This document shows, piece after piece, positions 34,266 to 51,542 of a stretch of DNA of 64,000 nucleotides. How positions within the stretch are numbered: position 1 is the stretch's first letter; the number at the start of each line of letters is the position of its first letter. The DNA is from Ricinus communis. Taxonomy: Eukaryota; Streptophyta; Magnoliopsida; Malpighiales; Euphorbiaceae. The stretch spans positions 15,626,001 through 15,690,000 of the forward strand of contig NC_063260.1 in the NCBI RefSeq assembly GCF_019578655.1, in the 5' to 3' direction. The notes below the pieces were generated by a model. That model had not been told where the DNA came from. It made no database searches and was given only the letters and a program-made list of their open reading frames with translations. Both the position numbers and the translations under genes were made by a program.

Positions 34266-35345
34266 ATGATCCTTAGTTTGGATAAGACAAGAAGGGTGTC
34301 AAGAAGACCTATTTCACTGGCAATCATGGCAATACTAGATAAGAGCCTAAGAAGTCCACTACTTTCAAAAATGGTCCACGAGCAAGACATTGATACTATC
34401 CAGACTGCAATCATGGTTGACCTAAAAATTATGATCCAAAAGGAACTCCAGCATGCTTTAGTTGAGATTTTTAGAAAACAAATCATCGAAAAGACTGCTC
34501 TACCCCTGCAACTACTACTGTTGCTATTCATGATGTGGAAGCACGTAGAAAGCACCTTTGGAACTTAGATGACTAAATGCTAGAACAATATAAGAAAAAG
34601 TATGCTCTTACTGCAAAAGTTGTTATGGAATCTAAGTTTCTACATAGTTTGATGAAAAGGCTCGACAAGATGCAAGATATACTGAAACATCAAAGTTTAG
34701 ATTCAACCTTTGATTTCAATGATGCTGATTGGAGAAGACAAGTCGCCTTCCAAATTTCACATGCCTGAAATACAAAATTTTAATGGAACCCTAGATCCAA
34801 AGGTGCACTTGAAGTAATATGCAATTATCATATGAGTACTAGTCATTTGGCTAAAACTTTAATCATCAAATTGTTTGTACTCTCATTAGAAGATCTAGTT
34901 GTAAACTGGTACCATTAGTTGGAAAGGTCCATCGAGTCTGATTGGAAAAAGCTCTATAATGCTTTTGTTATGAGTACAATGCTCACCTAGAAGTATCTAT
35001 AAGGGATTTAGAATCGACAAAGCAAAAGCCTAATGAATCCTTTTTTAACTTCTTGATTAGATGGAGGATCAAAGTAGTTTTAATGAAGAACAAGCCTTCT
35101 GAAAAGGATCAAGCTCGGATGATAGTCTGAAATGTTCTCCATCTTAAGGGAAAAGCTATAAATGATGAATCGCAAGACCTTTGCAGGCTTGTACAATGAT
35201 GACTTAAAGATAGAAGAAATTAAAAATGCTAAAGCTGATTGGGGCATGGAAACTTTGAAGCTACAAAGATTGAAAAGCTACCGTATGAATATGATGAAGT
35301 TTCACAAGGTTCAACTTTTGATTGATCTTAAGAGAAAAACACGAT
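34266..35345 (+). pseudogene. Element G gag
   Basis: Frames 34266-34568, 34577-34768 and 35162-35350 cover a gag protein: an N-terminal Met/Lys/Gln-rich coil, then R-L-D-K-M-Q-D-I-L-K-H-Q, and (frame change at about 34745) F-H-M-P-E-I-Q-N-F-N-G-T-L-D-P-K-V-H-L-K followed by stops. Near 34990 it reads S-I-R-D-L-E-S-T-K-Q-K, the same block as element E gag at about 27755. Not functional. Confidence 0.65.
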
Positions 35346-35593
35346 TATGATTTTAGAATTAGTGATATAACTCTAATTTTGCTTATTTTATAATATTTTA
35401 TCTTGATGGTATTTTGCATGAAAATTATTATTACATGAGTATGTTTAACATCAATTCTATTCGAGTTGGTTTGTTTTTTGGGCACAAATGATAATTCTTG
35501 GTACATTTCTACTACATATAATGTAACTTTTGAAGAGAGAAAAAGTGAGAGAGAATAAGAGAAAAAGAAATAAAAAGGAGATAGTATTTGATA

Positions 35594-36112
35594 CCATATG
35601 ATTGGGCCTAAACCCTAAAATATAATTAGGCTACTAGGCTTTGGCATGTTTAGTTAGGATTTAAACTTAGTTAGGATTGAGACCACAATAAATGGATTTT
35701 TTTATAACAAGTAGTCTAATAAACTTAAAGCTGGAATCTAAAAAGCATAACATATAATCGGGCTAGAATAGATGGATCTTATAAATAATTAGTTTGTAAG
35801 TTAGACTAATAGACTAAATATGGGCTGGGCTTGAATAAAATAGGTTAGACTTAGGTGTATTGTGTGATGCTTTGGCATGCATGTATATAAAATGCTTTCA
35901 TTTATAGGAAATATTTTATTAAATAATAAATTTAAAGACTAATATACACAAATAAGGAAGTCAGCTTTCAGATCCATCTCTATACTATGTGGCTTAAGCT
36001 TCCTTATGGAATCTAAAAAAATTCACTTATTAGTAAAAGCGCCCCGGTGATTACCCGGGTAGCGACTCCCATCTCCGTACTAACGAACTACATGCTAACT
36101 AGTGATGTGCGT
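35594..36112 (+). repeat. Family B LTR fragment, 3' LTR of element G
   Basis: Matches about 32990-33430 in the same orientation. Interrupted at 36112 by the solo LTR; the sequence after 37561 no longer matches the family well. Confidence 0.55.
36108..36112. repeat. Target-site duplication ACTAG, left copy
   Basis: Exact match to 37557-37561. Confidence 0.85.
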
Positions 36113-37556
36113 AAAATACACACATCTAAATGGAGTTTTTAAGATTGATTTTATGGACATTTGGATGTGAATTGGTCTCAACACTCACCCTATACGTATG
36201 TTTGTGTGCATTAGGTCCAAAAGAGGTCAAAGGATGATCAAGGAAAGAATTGGAGCATAATTGGACGTCAAATCTGTCGAAACGAGCTAAGTATGCCCAT
36301 GCAGAAGGTTAACACGACCGTGTTAGAGTTCAACACCGGCCGTATTAACACGCCACCAACACTACCGTGTTGGATGCGTCAAACATGAAAGAAAAAAAAA
36401 AAAGCTTTTAGGGAGCACGGCCACAGAGAGTAACACGGCCAGGAACACCAGCCCGTGTTGGGTACACGGCCAGGAACACGGCCGTGTTGGCGGCGACAGG
36501 GGGAGTTAGTTAAAAGAAAAAAGAGAGGAAAGAAGGAGGCGGCTAGGGTTAGAACGTCCCAAACCCTAATATTTCTCTCTCTAAGGGTTTTCTGAGCTGA
36601 AACCAAGGGAAAAGGAGACTTGGATCAAGGTTTCAATCGGATTCCCTTGAAGGATCGAAGATTGGGCAAGGTTCGTTGATTGATTTTCAAATCGAGTAAG
36701 AGGAACAAGAATCGATTCAATTGGAGCAAAAGGATTTGGGGCTGTTTATGCTCATCCAAGGGTGTAATCGGGTTTTCTCTACCTTTGCTTATTGTTGTAA
36801 TTGAATTCTTGTATATTTTGAGAATGAACATGATTAACTAGATTGATTAAATCCATTGGGATTTCTTTACTATGTTGGCTTGATATTATATTGTTGGATT
36901 GTTTGAGTTGGTTTTGTATTTTTCTTGTTTTCAGTATTAATAAGATAATGCATTATTCATGAGACGTTGTGAATTGTGATGTTTAGATTGCTTTATGAGA
37001 TTGAGAAATCTGTTTGGCAATTGGAATTTTGAATAGCAAGAACTGGTTAATAATCGCTTAGAGATAATGATAATTAACTAGCCGGATTAAGAATTAACAA
37101 AGCTTAATAGAGGCGGGTTAAAGCTTAATGTTAATTTAAGAATCAATCGTTAGGAAAAGATTCCAACTTTAGGTTATTAGATTTAGGAATTCGGTTATCT
37201 CGAGAGAGAAACCGAACTCGGTTAAGAATTCGTCCACGGGTAGCATAATTAGACTCACCAATCCTTTATCTTTTGTTTGATTGCCAACTAGTTTAGATTT
37301 CCTTTGGGTTTGTCTTCTAGCCTTAGTTATTTCGTTTATCAATCACTCTTGCATCTCCCTTAGGACTTAGCTTGTAGCTATTAGTTAGTTTAGAAATTAT
37401 TTATCGCTAATTTTAGGTTAATATAACAAAGAATAAAGGAGTAACTCTGGGCTTTCACTTTCCCGAGGAATACGACCTTGATACTCGCCATTAGTGCTAG
37501 ACTGCATCGATAGGTACACTGCCTTAGATTGTAGCTAATACGAGTAGCACCCATCA
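36113..37556 (+). mobile_element. Solo Athila-type LTR (1444 bp)
   Basis: Starts TGATGTGCGTAAAATACACA and ends CACCCATCA, flanked by ACTAG duplications, with no internal region. Best-preserved member of the LTR family in the window. The CACGGCCGTG-type array lies at 36300-36500. The conserved segment GAATACGACCTTGATACTCG near 37468 recurs in all five or six members. Confidence 0.9.
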
Positions 37557-37561
37557 ACTAG
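37557..37561. repeat. Target-site duplication ACTAG, right copy
   Basis: Exact match to 36108-36112. Confidence 0.85.
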
Positions 37562-37830
37562 CCACTAAACTGGGTTGTAGTTCGTTAGTCAAAATTCTCC
37601 AATATTGCTAAGTTTGGAAGTAAGTTCATAAAGTCAAGGCAGTAAGCAAGGTGGTTGATCAAAAGAATTTCCTTTCTGCTTTAACTAGTTCAGGTGGTTT
37701 CAGTAAGCTCGGTAGTTTAGCTAGTTAGGGAGGCGGTTGGAAGGAGAAAAACATTTTTTTTTTATTTAATATTTTCAAAGGACTTTTTATTAATATGGGG
37801 TAAAAGCTCCTAGTATAACAAAAAAATATA

Positions 37831-38228
37831 TCTTTCGTGTTGGCGGGATTAGTTCCATAAATCTCACTGCACTGACCATAGTAAACTCCTTCTCGTTGTA
37901 CCGAAATAGAGATATGATTTAAACGACTAGGTATAGCATCACATTTGATACCTAAGGAAGGTATAATCCAACTATGAGGACATCACTAGATGTTACAATA
38001 ATACAGAATTGAGTTTTGGCTGGTACAACCACTCTATTGTTCATTTCTAATAAATGTGATTGACCAAATTCTAGATCATCTTTTGAAATCGTATAACTGT
38101 CAAAAGTGATTGACTGTTCATCGAAACTGTTATAGTCAAATACTCATAAGTCTGATATCATTGATGTCCGATAGCTTTGATAGTAATGGTTGGATCTACT
38201 ATTGCCTCGTCCATTGAGTATAGCCGTT
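37831..38228 (-). pseudogene. cox2: Nuclear copy of mitochondrial cox2, decayed (NUMT)
   Basis: The minus strand reads cytochrome c oxidase subunit II, C-terminal half. Seen: Y-S-M-D-E-A-I-V-D-P-T-I-T-I-K-A-I-G-H-Q near 38155-38222, then [10 protein letters not shown], then [10 protein letters not shown], and [15 protein letters not shown] near 37857-37900, the copper-centre region. In mitochondria COX2 binds the CuA centre that takes electrons from cytochrome c. Here a TGA replaces the Trp after G-H-Q (about 38158), a 1-bp deletion near 37985 shifts the frame, and the second CuA Cys (S-E-I-C) is Tyr. No transit peptide is present. It is a dead transfer, not a working nuclear cox2. No intron interrupts the segment. 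Confidence 0.8.
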
Positions 38229-38289
38229 TTTTTACATACTCCATGAGAATCTTATAATCATTTTCTTACATCATAATAAGGAAATAAAA

Positions 38290-38560
38290 GACAATTCATT
38301 TAGTGTAATGTGATATCAGATTATAAATATTATAAATTATTATATTTATTAAATTTAATTACAATTATTAAATTAAAATTTAGTAATAAAATAATAAATT
38401 ATTTTTTTACTGATTACAAGCAATATAAAAAAGATTCAGTGTATTTATATTGTATTTTATTTACTATAAATATTCTAAAAATTATTAATTCTATTACTAG
38501 TAAGTAAATTTTTTTATAATATTAATATTATATGACACTAAATAATTATTCGGAAAAAAA
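38290..38560. other. No gene: AT-rich intergenic stretch
   Basis: Very AT-rich (roughly 85-90%), runs of T and A, no coding pattern. It lies between the cox2 copy and the aminotransferase promoter. Confidence 0.6.
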
Positions 38561-38739
38561 TACGAGGACAACAATGTAAAATAGATAAACTCTGTATTGT
38601 AACTTTCCAACTATAGATTAGGTTCTCGAATAGAGAAAAGCGAAAAAACCGCAAGTCAAATTGCACTTGGACATTTGCTAGTGGCACGACAAAAGCTCAC
38701 ACATTTCAAAGTACTGCTGCAGTGAGACGGAAGAATAAC

Positions 38740-38848
38740 TAGCAAAGTGCGGTCCCCAGCTCCATAACCATAAAACAGATTCTTTCCACCGCTCCATTAC
38801 TTTCAATAACCGAAAGAGAGAAAGGGTTTGCACAGGAAAAGCAAGGGA
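38740..38848 (+). promoter_or_regulatory. Probable 5' UTR of the aminotransferase gene
   Basis: A pyrimidine- then purine-rich leader (TTACTTTCAATAACCG then AAAGAGAGAAAGGG) just before the ATG, with no upstream ATG in the last 60 bp. A clear TATA box is not seen. The transcription start is a guess. Confidence 0.35.
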
Positions 38849-43975
<5,127 letters not shown>

Positions 43976-44098
43976 GCTCATGAGCAGAAGCTAGAGGTTA
44001 TAGGTGCATACTGCATAGGGTGACAGTGTGAAAGGAGTTAAATATCTTCTTTTCTTTTCTTTTTTTCCCTCTTCCCCTTTAATGATTTGGGAAGGGAC

Positions 44099-44250
44099 AA
44101 TAAATTATTTCTGCTGGAGTCAAGTTCCTGCAGTGTTGAGCAGAGTACAATTTACAGACCATACTTTAGGGAGTTTATTAGCAACTGAGGAGCAATGTTG
44201 ATTTGTTCCTTCGGATGAGTCATACTCAAGTTTGCCTGCTTTGAAATAAA
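44099..44250 (+). terminator. Candidate polyadenylation signals of the aminotransferase gene
   Basis: AATAAA at 44099-44104 and again at 44245-44250, 124 and 270 bp after the stop codon. Both lie before the poly-T-rich intergenic region. Which is used cannot be told. Confidence 0.5.
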
Positions 44251-44259
44251 TTGGCAAAA

Positions 44260-45160
44260 CGATTTTGTTCTTTACCTCCTAAGAAATAATAATTATTTTT
44301 TTTTAAAAAGAAATTAATAGAGAAGATGACAAAATGGTTAGTGTAGCTTTTTTTTTTTTTTTTCCTGGATACCTTTCTATTTATTTATTGGCAAAAATCC
44401 TGAACTATGCTCTACTTGTTATCAAAATTTAACATGTAACCTTAAGTTTTCAATTTTAGTAGTATATTTTAATATTAATTTCAGTTTCAGCTTTCAATAA
44501 AATATAAATTTCGATAATAATAAAAAAGAGTTAGTCAATATTAAAGCTGTTGACTTATTATTATTAAATATTATTTTATAAGCACATGAAATTAATTTTT
44601 TTCTTTTTATAATTGAGTTTTATCATTTTTATATACTTAAATGGTAATATTTTACTAATGGGAGCGCTCATTTTTTTTCCGTCAACAAATTTGATTTACT
44701 GATATTATCGAAGGATAAAATTGAAATTAATGTTAAAATATGATACTTAAATTAAAAATTTAAAAATTAAGTGCGAAATTTAATAATAAATATAGAGTAC
44801 ATAATTTTTTTTTTTTTGATAAAAAACCTTTGCTTTGTTGTGGATGCCATACTTTACCAATTAATATTTGCCTAATTACTTAAGAAATTTTAATTCTTGA
44901 AATTTTAATAAATTTAATTAATACTATTTTTCTCAGGAAGAATCACAATTTATTTTAAAAAAAAATACAATTCGATAACTTTGTGGTTTTTATTTTGTGA
45001 TTTCTACTAACTGGATAATTATTTGTAAAAAAATACAATCCGACAATTTTGTAGTTTTTCACTGACTGGACAATAAGTAACAACACTTGTTATAACATAA
45101 ATGGTGCATTATTGCAATTATGACAATTTATCATTTCTCTCTCATCTAACAAACAAAAAC

Positions 45161-45196
<36 letters not shown>

Positions 45197-45283
45197 CCAT
45201 TATATCGTGTCTTCAATTGTTCTTTTTTATTTTCGATGGATTTGATCACGAAGTGTTCAAAATTAATGGCTTTAATGAAAGAT
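44260..45283. other. No gene: AT-rich intergenic DNA
   Basis: Poly-T runs (44348-44363, 44806-44819) and an AT-rich imperfect repeat of a phrase 'aaaaaatacaatycgayaa...ttttgtrgttttt' at 44965-45000 and 45029-45060. No coding signal. Confidence 0.6.
45162..45196. repeat. (TA)n microsatellite
   Basis: About 16 TA units. Confidence 0.9.
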
Positions 45284-46527
45284 TGATGTCTATCAATATA
45301 TACTCGTAAGTGTATGAACCGTTCTTATAGGAAGAGTAAGTTTATTACGAGGTCGATCTCACAATGAACTATAGAACATGTATTGTAAAAACTAACTATC
45401 CTATAAAAATACTAAAGAATAAATTTAAATACTCTAAATTAATATTTTGAAGAAGTGAAATATAAAAAAATATAATAAACTATAAAATACATATGTAATG
45501 ATTATGATATATGAGAATTATATGATAAAATTAGTATTTACCCTAGTCATTTACTTAGTAATCCCCTTGTTTTATTTTAAGCCTAAATCTAATGAATGAG
45601 ATGATGATGTCCATTTTGCTTTAATTGCTCAAACTAGTGATACAATTGAAGTAAAGATGGTGTCTTTAATACATTCAACTTAAAGATTTTCGAGACAAGT
45701 ATTATGATTAAATTGATATGATGATCAACCAACAATAATAAATGAAACTAATAGAGATATGAAGGTAAAGAAATTATTTATCAAATAAATAAATAATAAG
45801 GTTCATACATAGTAAAAAAGGCTAAATCAAATATTTATGAAACTACCGTGATATATTTAATCCAATGGTCATTATAATTAAATAGAAATATAAAAAAGAA
45901 GACAAAAAGTAAAAGCTCCCTTAAATCAAGAATCCTCCAATTAGGAAGATGATTGATCATCAATCTCCACTTCTTAAAAAGCTCATTAAATCTTAAAAGA
46001 ACAATAAAAAAAAAAACTAAACTAAAAATGTTTGTGAAAGATGAACTATAGAGAATTACAGAGAGAGAATAATGGATAGATGCAGACTCAATGTGTGTCT
46101 CCTGTTCTATGACTAATCTCACTACTTGTAGAGATTCCTCTTGCAGAGTCCTCCAAATACAAAACTTCTAAAAATTATCTGTTACAACTCCTAACTATCC
46201 TAGCTTAAGTAAATAACTAATAGTGGTCCATAATTACATAAAATACTTAATTAATTCTCTTTTAGGCCTTGATATATTCGGCTAGGCCTGTAAAATTAAT
46301 AGTCTAGACATCTTTAATTCTAGATCTTAGCAGAAATAGCTCTGTTTAAGCACATTTGTGAGTATTTAGCTCATATTTTCCTTTTTTGGCTATTAACACT
46401 TGAAATTGGATAATAAAGCTAAAGTAATGTAATAAGTACATATTTCTACATATTATGTAAATAAAACATTCAATTAAAGTACTAAAATACCTATATATAT
46501 ATATATATATATAATATGGACCTATCA
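45284..46527 (-). repeat. LTR of a third family (C), 3' LTR, 1244 bp
   Basis: Begins TGATGTCTATCAATATATAC and ends GGACCTATCA on the + strand. Directly beyond 46527 the minus strand is AAATATTTAAGTGTGGGGAT, a polypurine tract, so this is a 3' LTR on the minus strand. Only about 100-200 bp of its internal region follow before family B sequence begins. A (TA)n tract is at 46493-46513. Confidence 0.6.
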
Positions 46528-46548
46528 ACTATCCCCACACTTAAATAT
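46528..46548 (-). other. Polypurine tract next to LTR C
   Basis: Minus strand TTTAAGTGTGGGGATAGT, closely like the tract beside LTR A1, although the LTRs themselves differ. Confidence 0.55.
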
Positions 46549-46659
46549 TTATTTATCCTCAAGTAAATAACAACTTAAGAATTAACCTTTGCAAAAATAA
46601 TAAAGAACATTCATACTTAGCTTAATCGACGCCATCAGGGTTATAGGGACTAAAATACA

Positions 46660-48130
46660 AAATATGAGATGCAAGAGTCACTCGTTAAATAAATAAAATT
46701 AAAAATAAGGATACATTTGAATAAACTACTCTTATCTCCAATGGAGTTGCCACTATGGGGCGGCAGTTTCGGGCTTGCCCCTAAGTGTCTCGAGTGATTA
46801 TGGTACTGCAAGGCTTTTCAACCTAATTGGAACACGCTAACTAGTCATAGAGATTAGTGCGGAGATGGGAGTCCCACTCGAGTAATTCTCCAAGACATTT
46901 TTTCTAATTAAGTGGCATTTCTCGATTCCATAAGAAAGCTTTGCCACATCCAAGGAGGAATTCGGAAGCCAACTTCTTATTTATGTATCCTCATTTTTAA
47001 TTTTATTGTTTAATTGGAAATTCCCTATAAATATAATAATTATATTTTTACAACCTAGCATTACAACATGTCAGGTCTACCTAAGTCTAGCCAATTTTAT
47101 TTGAGCCTAAGTTTCATTTAAAGTTGTTAACCTAATTGGTCTATTTATTATGTGTAGACGCATCTAATCTAACCCAATTACAAATTATAGTTTGATTTAT
47201 AGACCTTTTTAACCTAAATGTACTACCTCTTCTATATGTTGAGACCCAATTGGGTGACCTTATTCTAAGTGAGCCCAATTAATTACTTAAAAATATGGAT
47301 TTTGAAAGTAAAATTTCACTAAGTCTACGTGGATTTTAATTTAAGCCCAATATTTCATCTTATTAACCTAATGGACTGCTATTTCATGTTAAGATCCAAT
47401 TTTAAGCCTAATGTCTATATGTCCAATTTCTAATTAAGTAGTCAGATAGCAAGTATTTAGCATACATAAGAAAATAAAGCAGGAAATTAAACTTAGCTAT
47501 TACAACTCTCATACAACTAAGAAATTAAAGGGAAAACAAATAAACTAAATTACAGTGTACAGGAATTGCCAAAAATAGAATAAAATCCGAATTTAGGTCA
47601 ACTTTAAGAGTAGAGTCGATCAGCTCTAGGGCTTGGCTACAGATGATTTTGCCTAGTTCTTTGATCCTCCTCACCTAGAAACTGATTTAATATGCACGAA
47701 AGTAAAAAAATATCGATTAATACATGTAATTAAATGAAATAAAAGCATAAGATTCAATTAAATAAAATCAAAACATATAAAAAAAAGAACGGCTGATAAA
47801 AGACATGAACCTAACATGGCAGATCCTAGATTGAATCATACAACCCTAAAAAGTACAGATCTAATCAAATAATTAAAAAAAATATCATAAAGATCGAAAT
47901 TGAAAATGTAATCCTAATCATTCTAATTATCATATTCAATAACCCAAATAAGAGCATGTTATCAGATCCCAAACCGCAGCACAAATTATTTTATCAGACT
48001 CCAATTTTCGCCATGCTTATCATAGAAAAAACATATTAATCCATTCATAATCCTAATTTTCCAATCAGATAAATCACATATAGTATTCAAGATCAAACAT
48101 AATCATGTTTGTAAATCATTAAAAGATTAT
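46660..48130 (-). repeat. Family B LTR plus primer/leader remnant
   Basis: 46660-46753 matches the leader and primer region of elements E and G (inverted relative to G). From 46754 (TATGGGGCGG) the sequence follows the LTR at 23314 and 30783, clearly to about 47640 and weakly to about 48130. Palindromic motif at 47605-47630. The gag-bearing internal part is missing. Confidence 0.55.
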
Positions 48131-48173
48131 TAGCCCCAATAAGCTATTGATTTGAATTTTGATGATAACAAAA

Positions 48174-48470
48174 CTATATACTATACATACAGATGACTAA
48201 CAGTGCAAGTTGATTTGGGTCAAATTGCAAGCAAAATAGAAGAAAATAGGCAACATCATTATATAATGGACAATCATTACTCAAATATAAACCACAACAA
48301 AATTCACAAAAAACTTGAGATGAAAGGATAGGAGTGGAGAGTTGATCGGTAGCCCTGCAAAACGATTCCACTCGAGCTTCTAAAGATGTACGGGTATCCA
48401 AATTTTTAGCACTCTCTTGGTTCTTGATCTCATTTTCCAACATGTCGTACAAAGAGTTTAGCATTGAACC
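48174..48470 (-). pseudogene. Athila/Tat gag fragment, second copy
   Basis: Open frame of 96 codons. The middle (48275-48400) is nearly identical to 7820-7950, including the F-C-E-F-C-C-G-L knuckle. Toward the N-terminus it reads L-Y-D-M-L-E-N-E-I-K-N-Q-E-S-A-K-N-L-D-T-R, the gag part that is missing at 7951. Cut at the low-coordinate end by unrelated AT-rich sequence. Belongs with the primer site and LTR that follow. Confidence 0.65.
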
Positions 48471-48604
48471 TCCTTATCATCCACTATTTGAATCATAAAC
48501 TTAACTAAATAAATATGTACAAAAAAATAGAAATAAACATAAATAAAAATAAAAAAACAGCTAAATTAACAAATGGCAAATTTCACTCTAGTTTTCAAAC
48601 AATT

Positions 48605-48621
48605 CCCCGGCAATGGCGCCA
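48605..48621 (-). other. Primer-binding site, tRNA-Asp type (Athila)
   Basis: Minus strand TGGCGCCATTGCCGGGG, six bases inside the LTR at 48628. It differs by one base from the TGGCGCCGTTGCCGGGG primer site known for Athila-type plant elements. Confidence 0.75.
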
Positions 48622-48627
48622 AAAACT

Positions 48628-50076
48628 TGATAGGCTAAATTGTGTTAGCTACAATCTAAGGTAGTGTACCTATCGATGCAGTCTAGCACTAATGGCGAGT
48701 ATCAAGATCGTATTCTTCGGGAAAGTGAAAGCCTATAGTTACTCCTTTGTTCTTTGTTATATTAACCTAAAATGAGTGATGAATAATTTCTAAACTAACT
48801 AATAGCTACAAGCTAAATTCTAAGGGAGATGCAAGAGTAATTGATAACTAAAATAACCAAGACAATAAAGCAAACCCAAAAGGAACCTAAACAAGTTGGC
48901 AATCAAACAAAAAATAAAGGATTGGTGAGTCTAATTATGCTACCCGTGGACGAATTCTTAACTGAATTCGGTTTCTCTCTCGAGATAACCAAATTCCTAA
49001 ATCTAATAACCTAAAGTTGGAATCTCTTCCTAACAATTAATTCTTAAATTAGCATTAAGCTTTAATCCGCCTCTATTAAGCTTTGTTAATTCTTAATCCG
49101 GCTAGTTAATTATCCTTATCTCTAAGCGATTATTAACCAGTTCTTGCTATTCAAAATTTCAATTGCCAAATGGACTTCTCAATCACACAAAGCAATCTAA
49201 ACACACAATTTACATCGTCTCATGAACAATGCATTATCTTATTAATACTGAAGGCAAGAAGAATACAAAACTAACCCAAACAATCCAACAAAATAATACT
49301 AAGCCAATATAGTAAAGAAATCTCAATGGATTAAATCAATTTAGCTAATCATGTTCATTATCAAAATATATAAGAATTCAATTACAACAAAGAGTAAAAG
49401 TAGAGAAACCCGATTACACCCTTGGATGAGAGTAAACAGCCATAATTCCTCTTGCTCGAATTGAATCAATTCTTGTTCCTCTTGCTCGATTTGAAAACCA
49501 ATCAACGAACCTCTCCCAATCTTCAATCTTTGAAGGGAATCCGATTGAAACCTTGATCCAAGTCTCCTTTTCCCTTGGTTCCAGCTCAGAAAACCCTTAG
49601 AGAAAGAAATATTAGGGTTCGGGACGTTCTCCCCCTCTCACCTCTTTCTTTCCTCTCTTCGTTCTTTTAATTAATTCCCTCTATCGCCACCAACACGGCC
49701 TTGTTCCTGGCTGTGTTGGGGACACGGTTTTGTGTTCCTGGCCGTGTTACTCTCTATGATCGTGCTTCCTAAGAACTACTTTTTCTTTGATGAGTGATGC
49801 ACCCAACACGGTCGTGTTGGTGCCCGTGTTGGCAACACGGCCAGTGTTGAAACCAACACGGCCATGTTCAACTTCCTCATGCTCGTACTTAGCTTGTTTT
49901 GGCAGCTTCGGCGTCCAATTATGCTCCAATTCTTCCCTTTATCATCCTTTGACTTCTTTTGGACCTAATACACATAAACAGACGCATAGAGTGAGTGTTG
50001 GGACCAATTCACATCCAAATGTCCATAAAATCAATCTTAAAAACTCCATTTAGATGTGTGTATTTTACGCACATCA
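48628..50076 (-). repeat. Athila-type LTR, copy A4, 5' LTR (1449 bp)
   Basis: On the minus strand starts TGATGTGCGTAAAATACACA at 50076 and ends CCTATCA at 48628, followed by the primer site and gag remnant. So this is the 5' end of an Athila-like element whose remaining part is lost. CACGGCCGTG-type array at 49690-49870. Confidence 0.85.
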
Positions 50077-50908
50077 AGCTACATCATATATCTATTTGAG
50101 CTAAGAAGAATCAACAATGCGCTTCAAAAAGAAATCTAAATAATATGCAATCTCCATTAAGAAAAGTATGTACCTTAAATACCTTGTTAAATGGACTAGG
50201 TGGTTTTCAAACTTGAAATAAGTTTTTGCACACAGTAAAATTCTAAATCTCTTCTGATATGAAAATCATGAAAAGTTATAGTTTGAATTCCTCAAAGTGA
50301 TTCATAAAATCTTATTTCTCTTTAGAATCTCGCTTTTAAGGTATTTTTTGATATCTTTAAGGTATTTTTCTATTATCTGAACTGACACGCATACTTACAA
50401 TTTTTTCACATGTGTCCAAACAGCTAAATTAGATTGGGTTGAAGTAAAAGCAATCTCAGTCAATCAACTTTAATTATCTATCATAGTGACGGTTTTTTTT
50501 AACAGCTTTCTGCTGTCTGCTGATAGAAAGGTGCTAAAACTTGATGATGTCTAAATCAGTAGTTGTAAAGAGTTTTTGAGCAAAAATTCAAATAAATCTT
50601 TATACATATTTAATATCTTAGCTCTAACAGCTAGTTTTTGATTGCTCTATAAAATTCACCTACTAAAATCAATATGGCGGCGGGTTGTTGTTGTGCTTAA
50701 ATCCTTTAGATGAGGTAACAATTAAGAGACTATGGGAGAGAAGTTGTATAATCCTAAATTTTATTTAGTCTCAAATGTATAACTATAGAGAGGTTTTACC
50801 GTATATTTAATAAATATTATATTATATTTTAATTTATCTAATAATTTTATATCATAATTTTTATAAATAATAAAGTTACGAACATATGAGCAGTAAAACT
50901 AATATTAA
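50077..50908. other. No gene: intergenic DNA
   Basis: AT-rich, no coding or repeat signal recognised. Confidence 0.5.
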
Positions 50909-51510
50909 CTAGTTGTTTACCCGTGCGTTGCACAACCATTATTATTATTTCGATTATAAAATTAAACTAACAGATATAATTTATAAAATTTTTTGCATAT
51001 TAATTAATAATACTTTAAAAATAATAGATAACTAACTATTTTTAAATGTGATTCTTAATTTTTTAAAAAATTTTAAAAATTTATTAGTGCAATAATATAA
51101 AAATCATTTTAAAAATATTTATTTGTTAATTTTAGTATTATATAAATTAACACTGTAAATATAATTGATATTACTATTTTTAAGATTAAAAATTTATTAT
51201 ATAATTAAAAAATTAATGTATTATTATAATATTAAAAATATAATTAAAAATATTATTTTTAAAACTAGAATTATTATTCAGTTAGAAAATTAATTTATTA
51301 GTTAATAAAATATTAAAACATAATATGTTATTTACGATGATTAGAAAATATTTAATTAGGAATATAACTTATTAATTAATAAATTAATAGAATAAACCAT
51401 AAATTCACACATAAGTTTGAATCTTATATGTCAAAATAAGTACACACATTAAAATAAAATTCTATATCTCTAAAATTAAGCACACATGTCAAAAACTTTT
51501 AGATTTTAAA

Positions 51511-51542
<32 letters not shown>

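Larger units (their letters stand above)
32105..36112 (+). mobile_element. Element G: truncated Ty3/gypsy element, same family as E
   Basis: Plus strand: 5' LTR (about 32105-33509), primer-site region (from 33510), leader to 34265, gag-like frames 34266-35345, a purine-rich tract at 35535-35590 and then a second family B LTR (about 35594-36112), itself broken by a solo LTR. Protease, RT and integrase are absent, so the element has a large internal deletion or is a non-autonomous form. Confidence 0.6.

Noticed and set aside
37831..38228. A functional, nuclear-transferred cox2 gene
   Set aside because: It has an in-frame stop, a frameshift, a lost copper-ligand Cys and no transit peptide or promoter.
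38810..38827. Start of the aminotransferase at the upstream in-frame ATG (38828)
   Set aside because: It would add M-H-R-K-S-K-G before the presequence. The next ATG (38849) has the better context and fits the family length, although the upstream one cannot be fully excluded.
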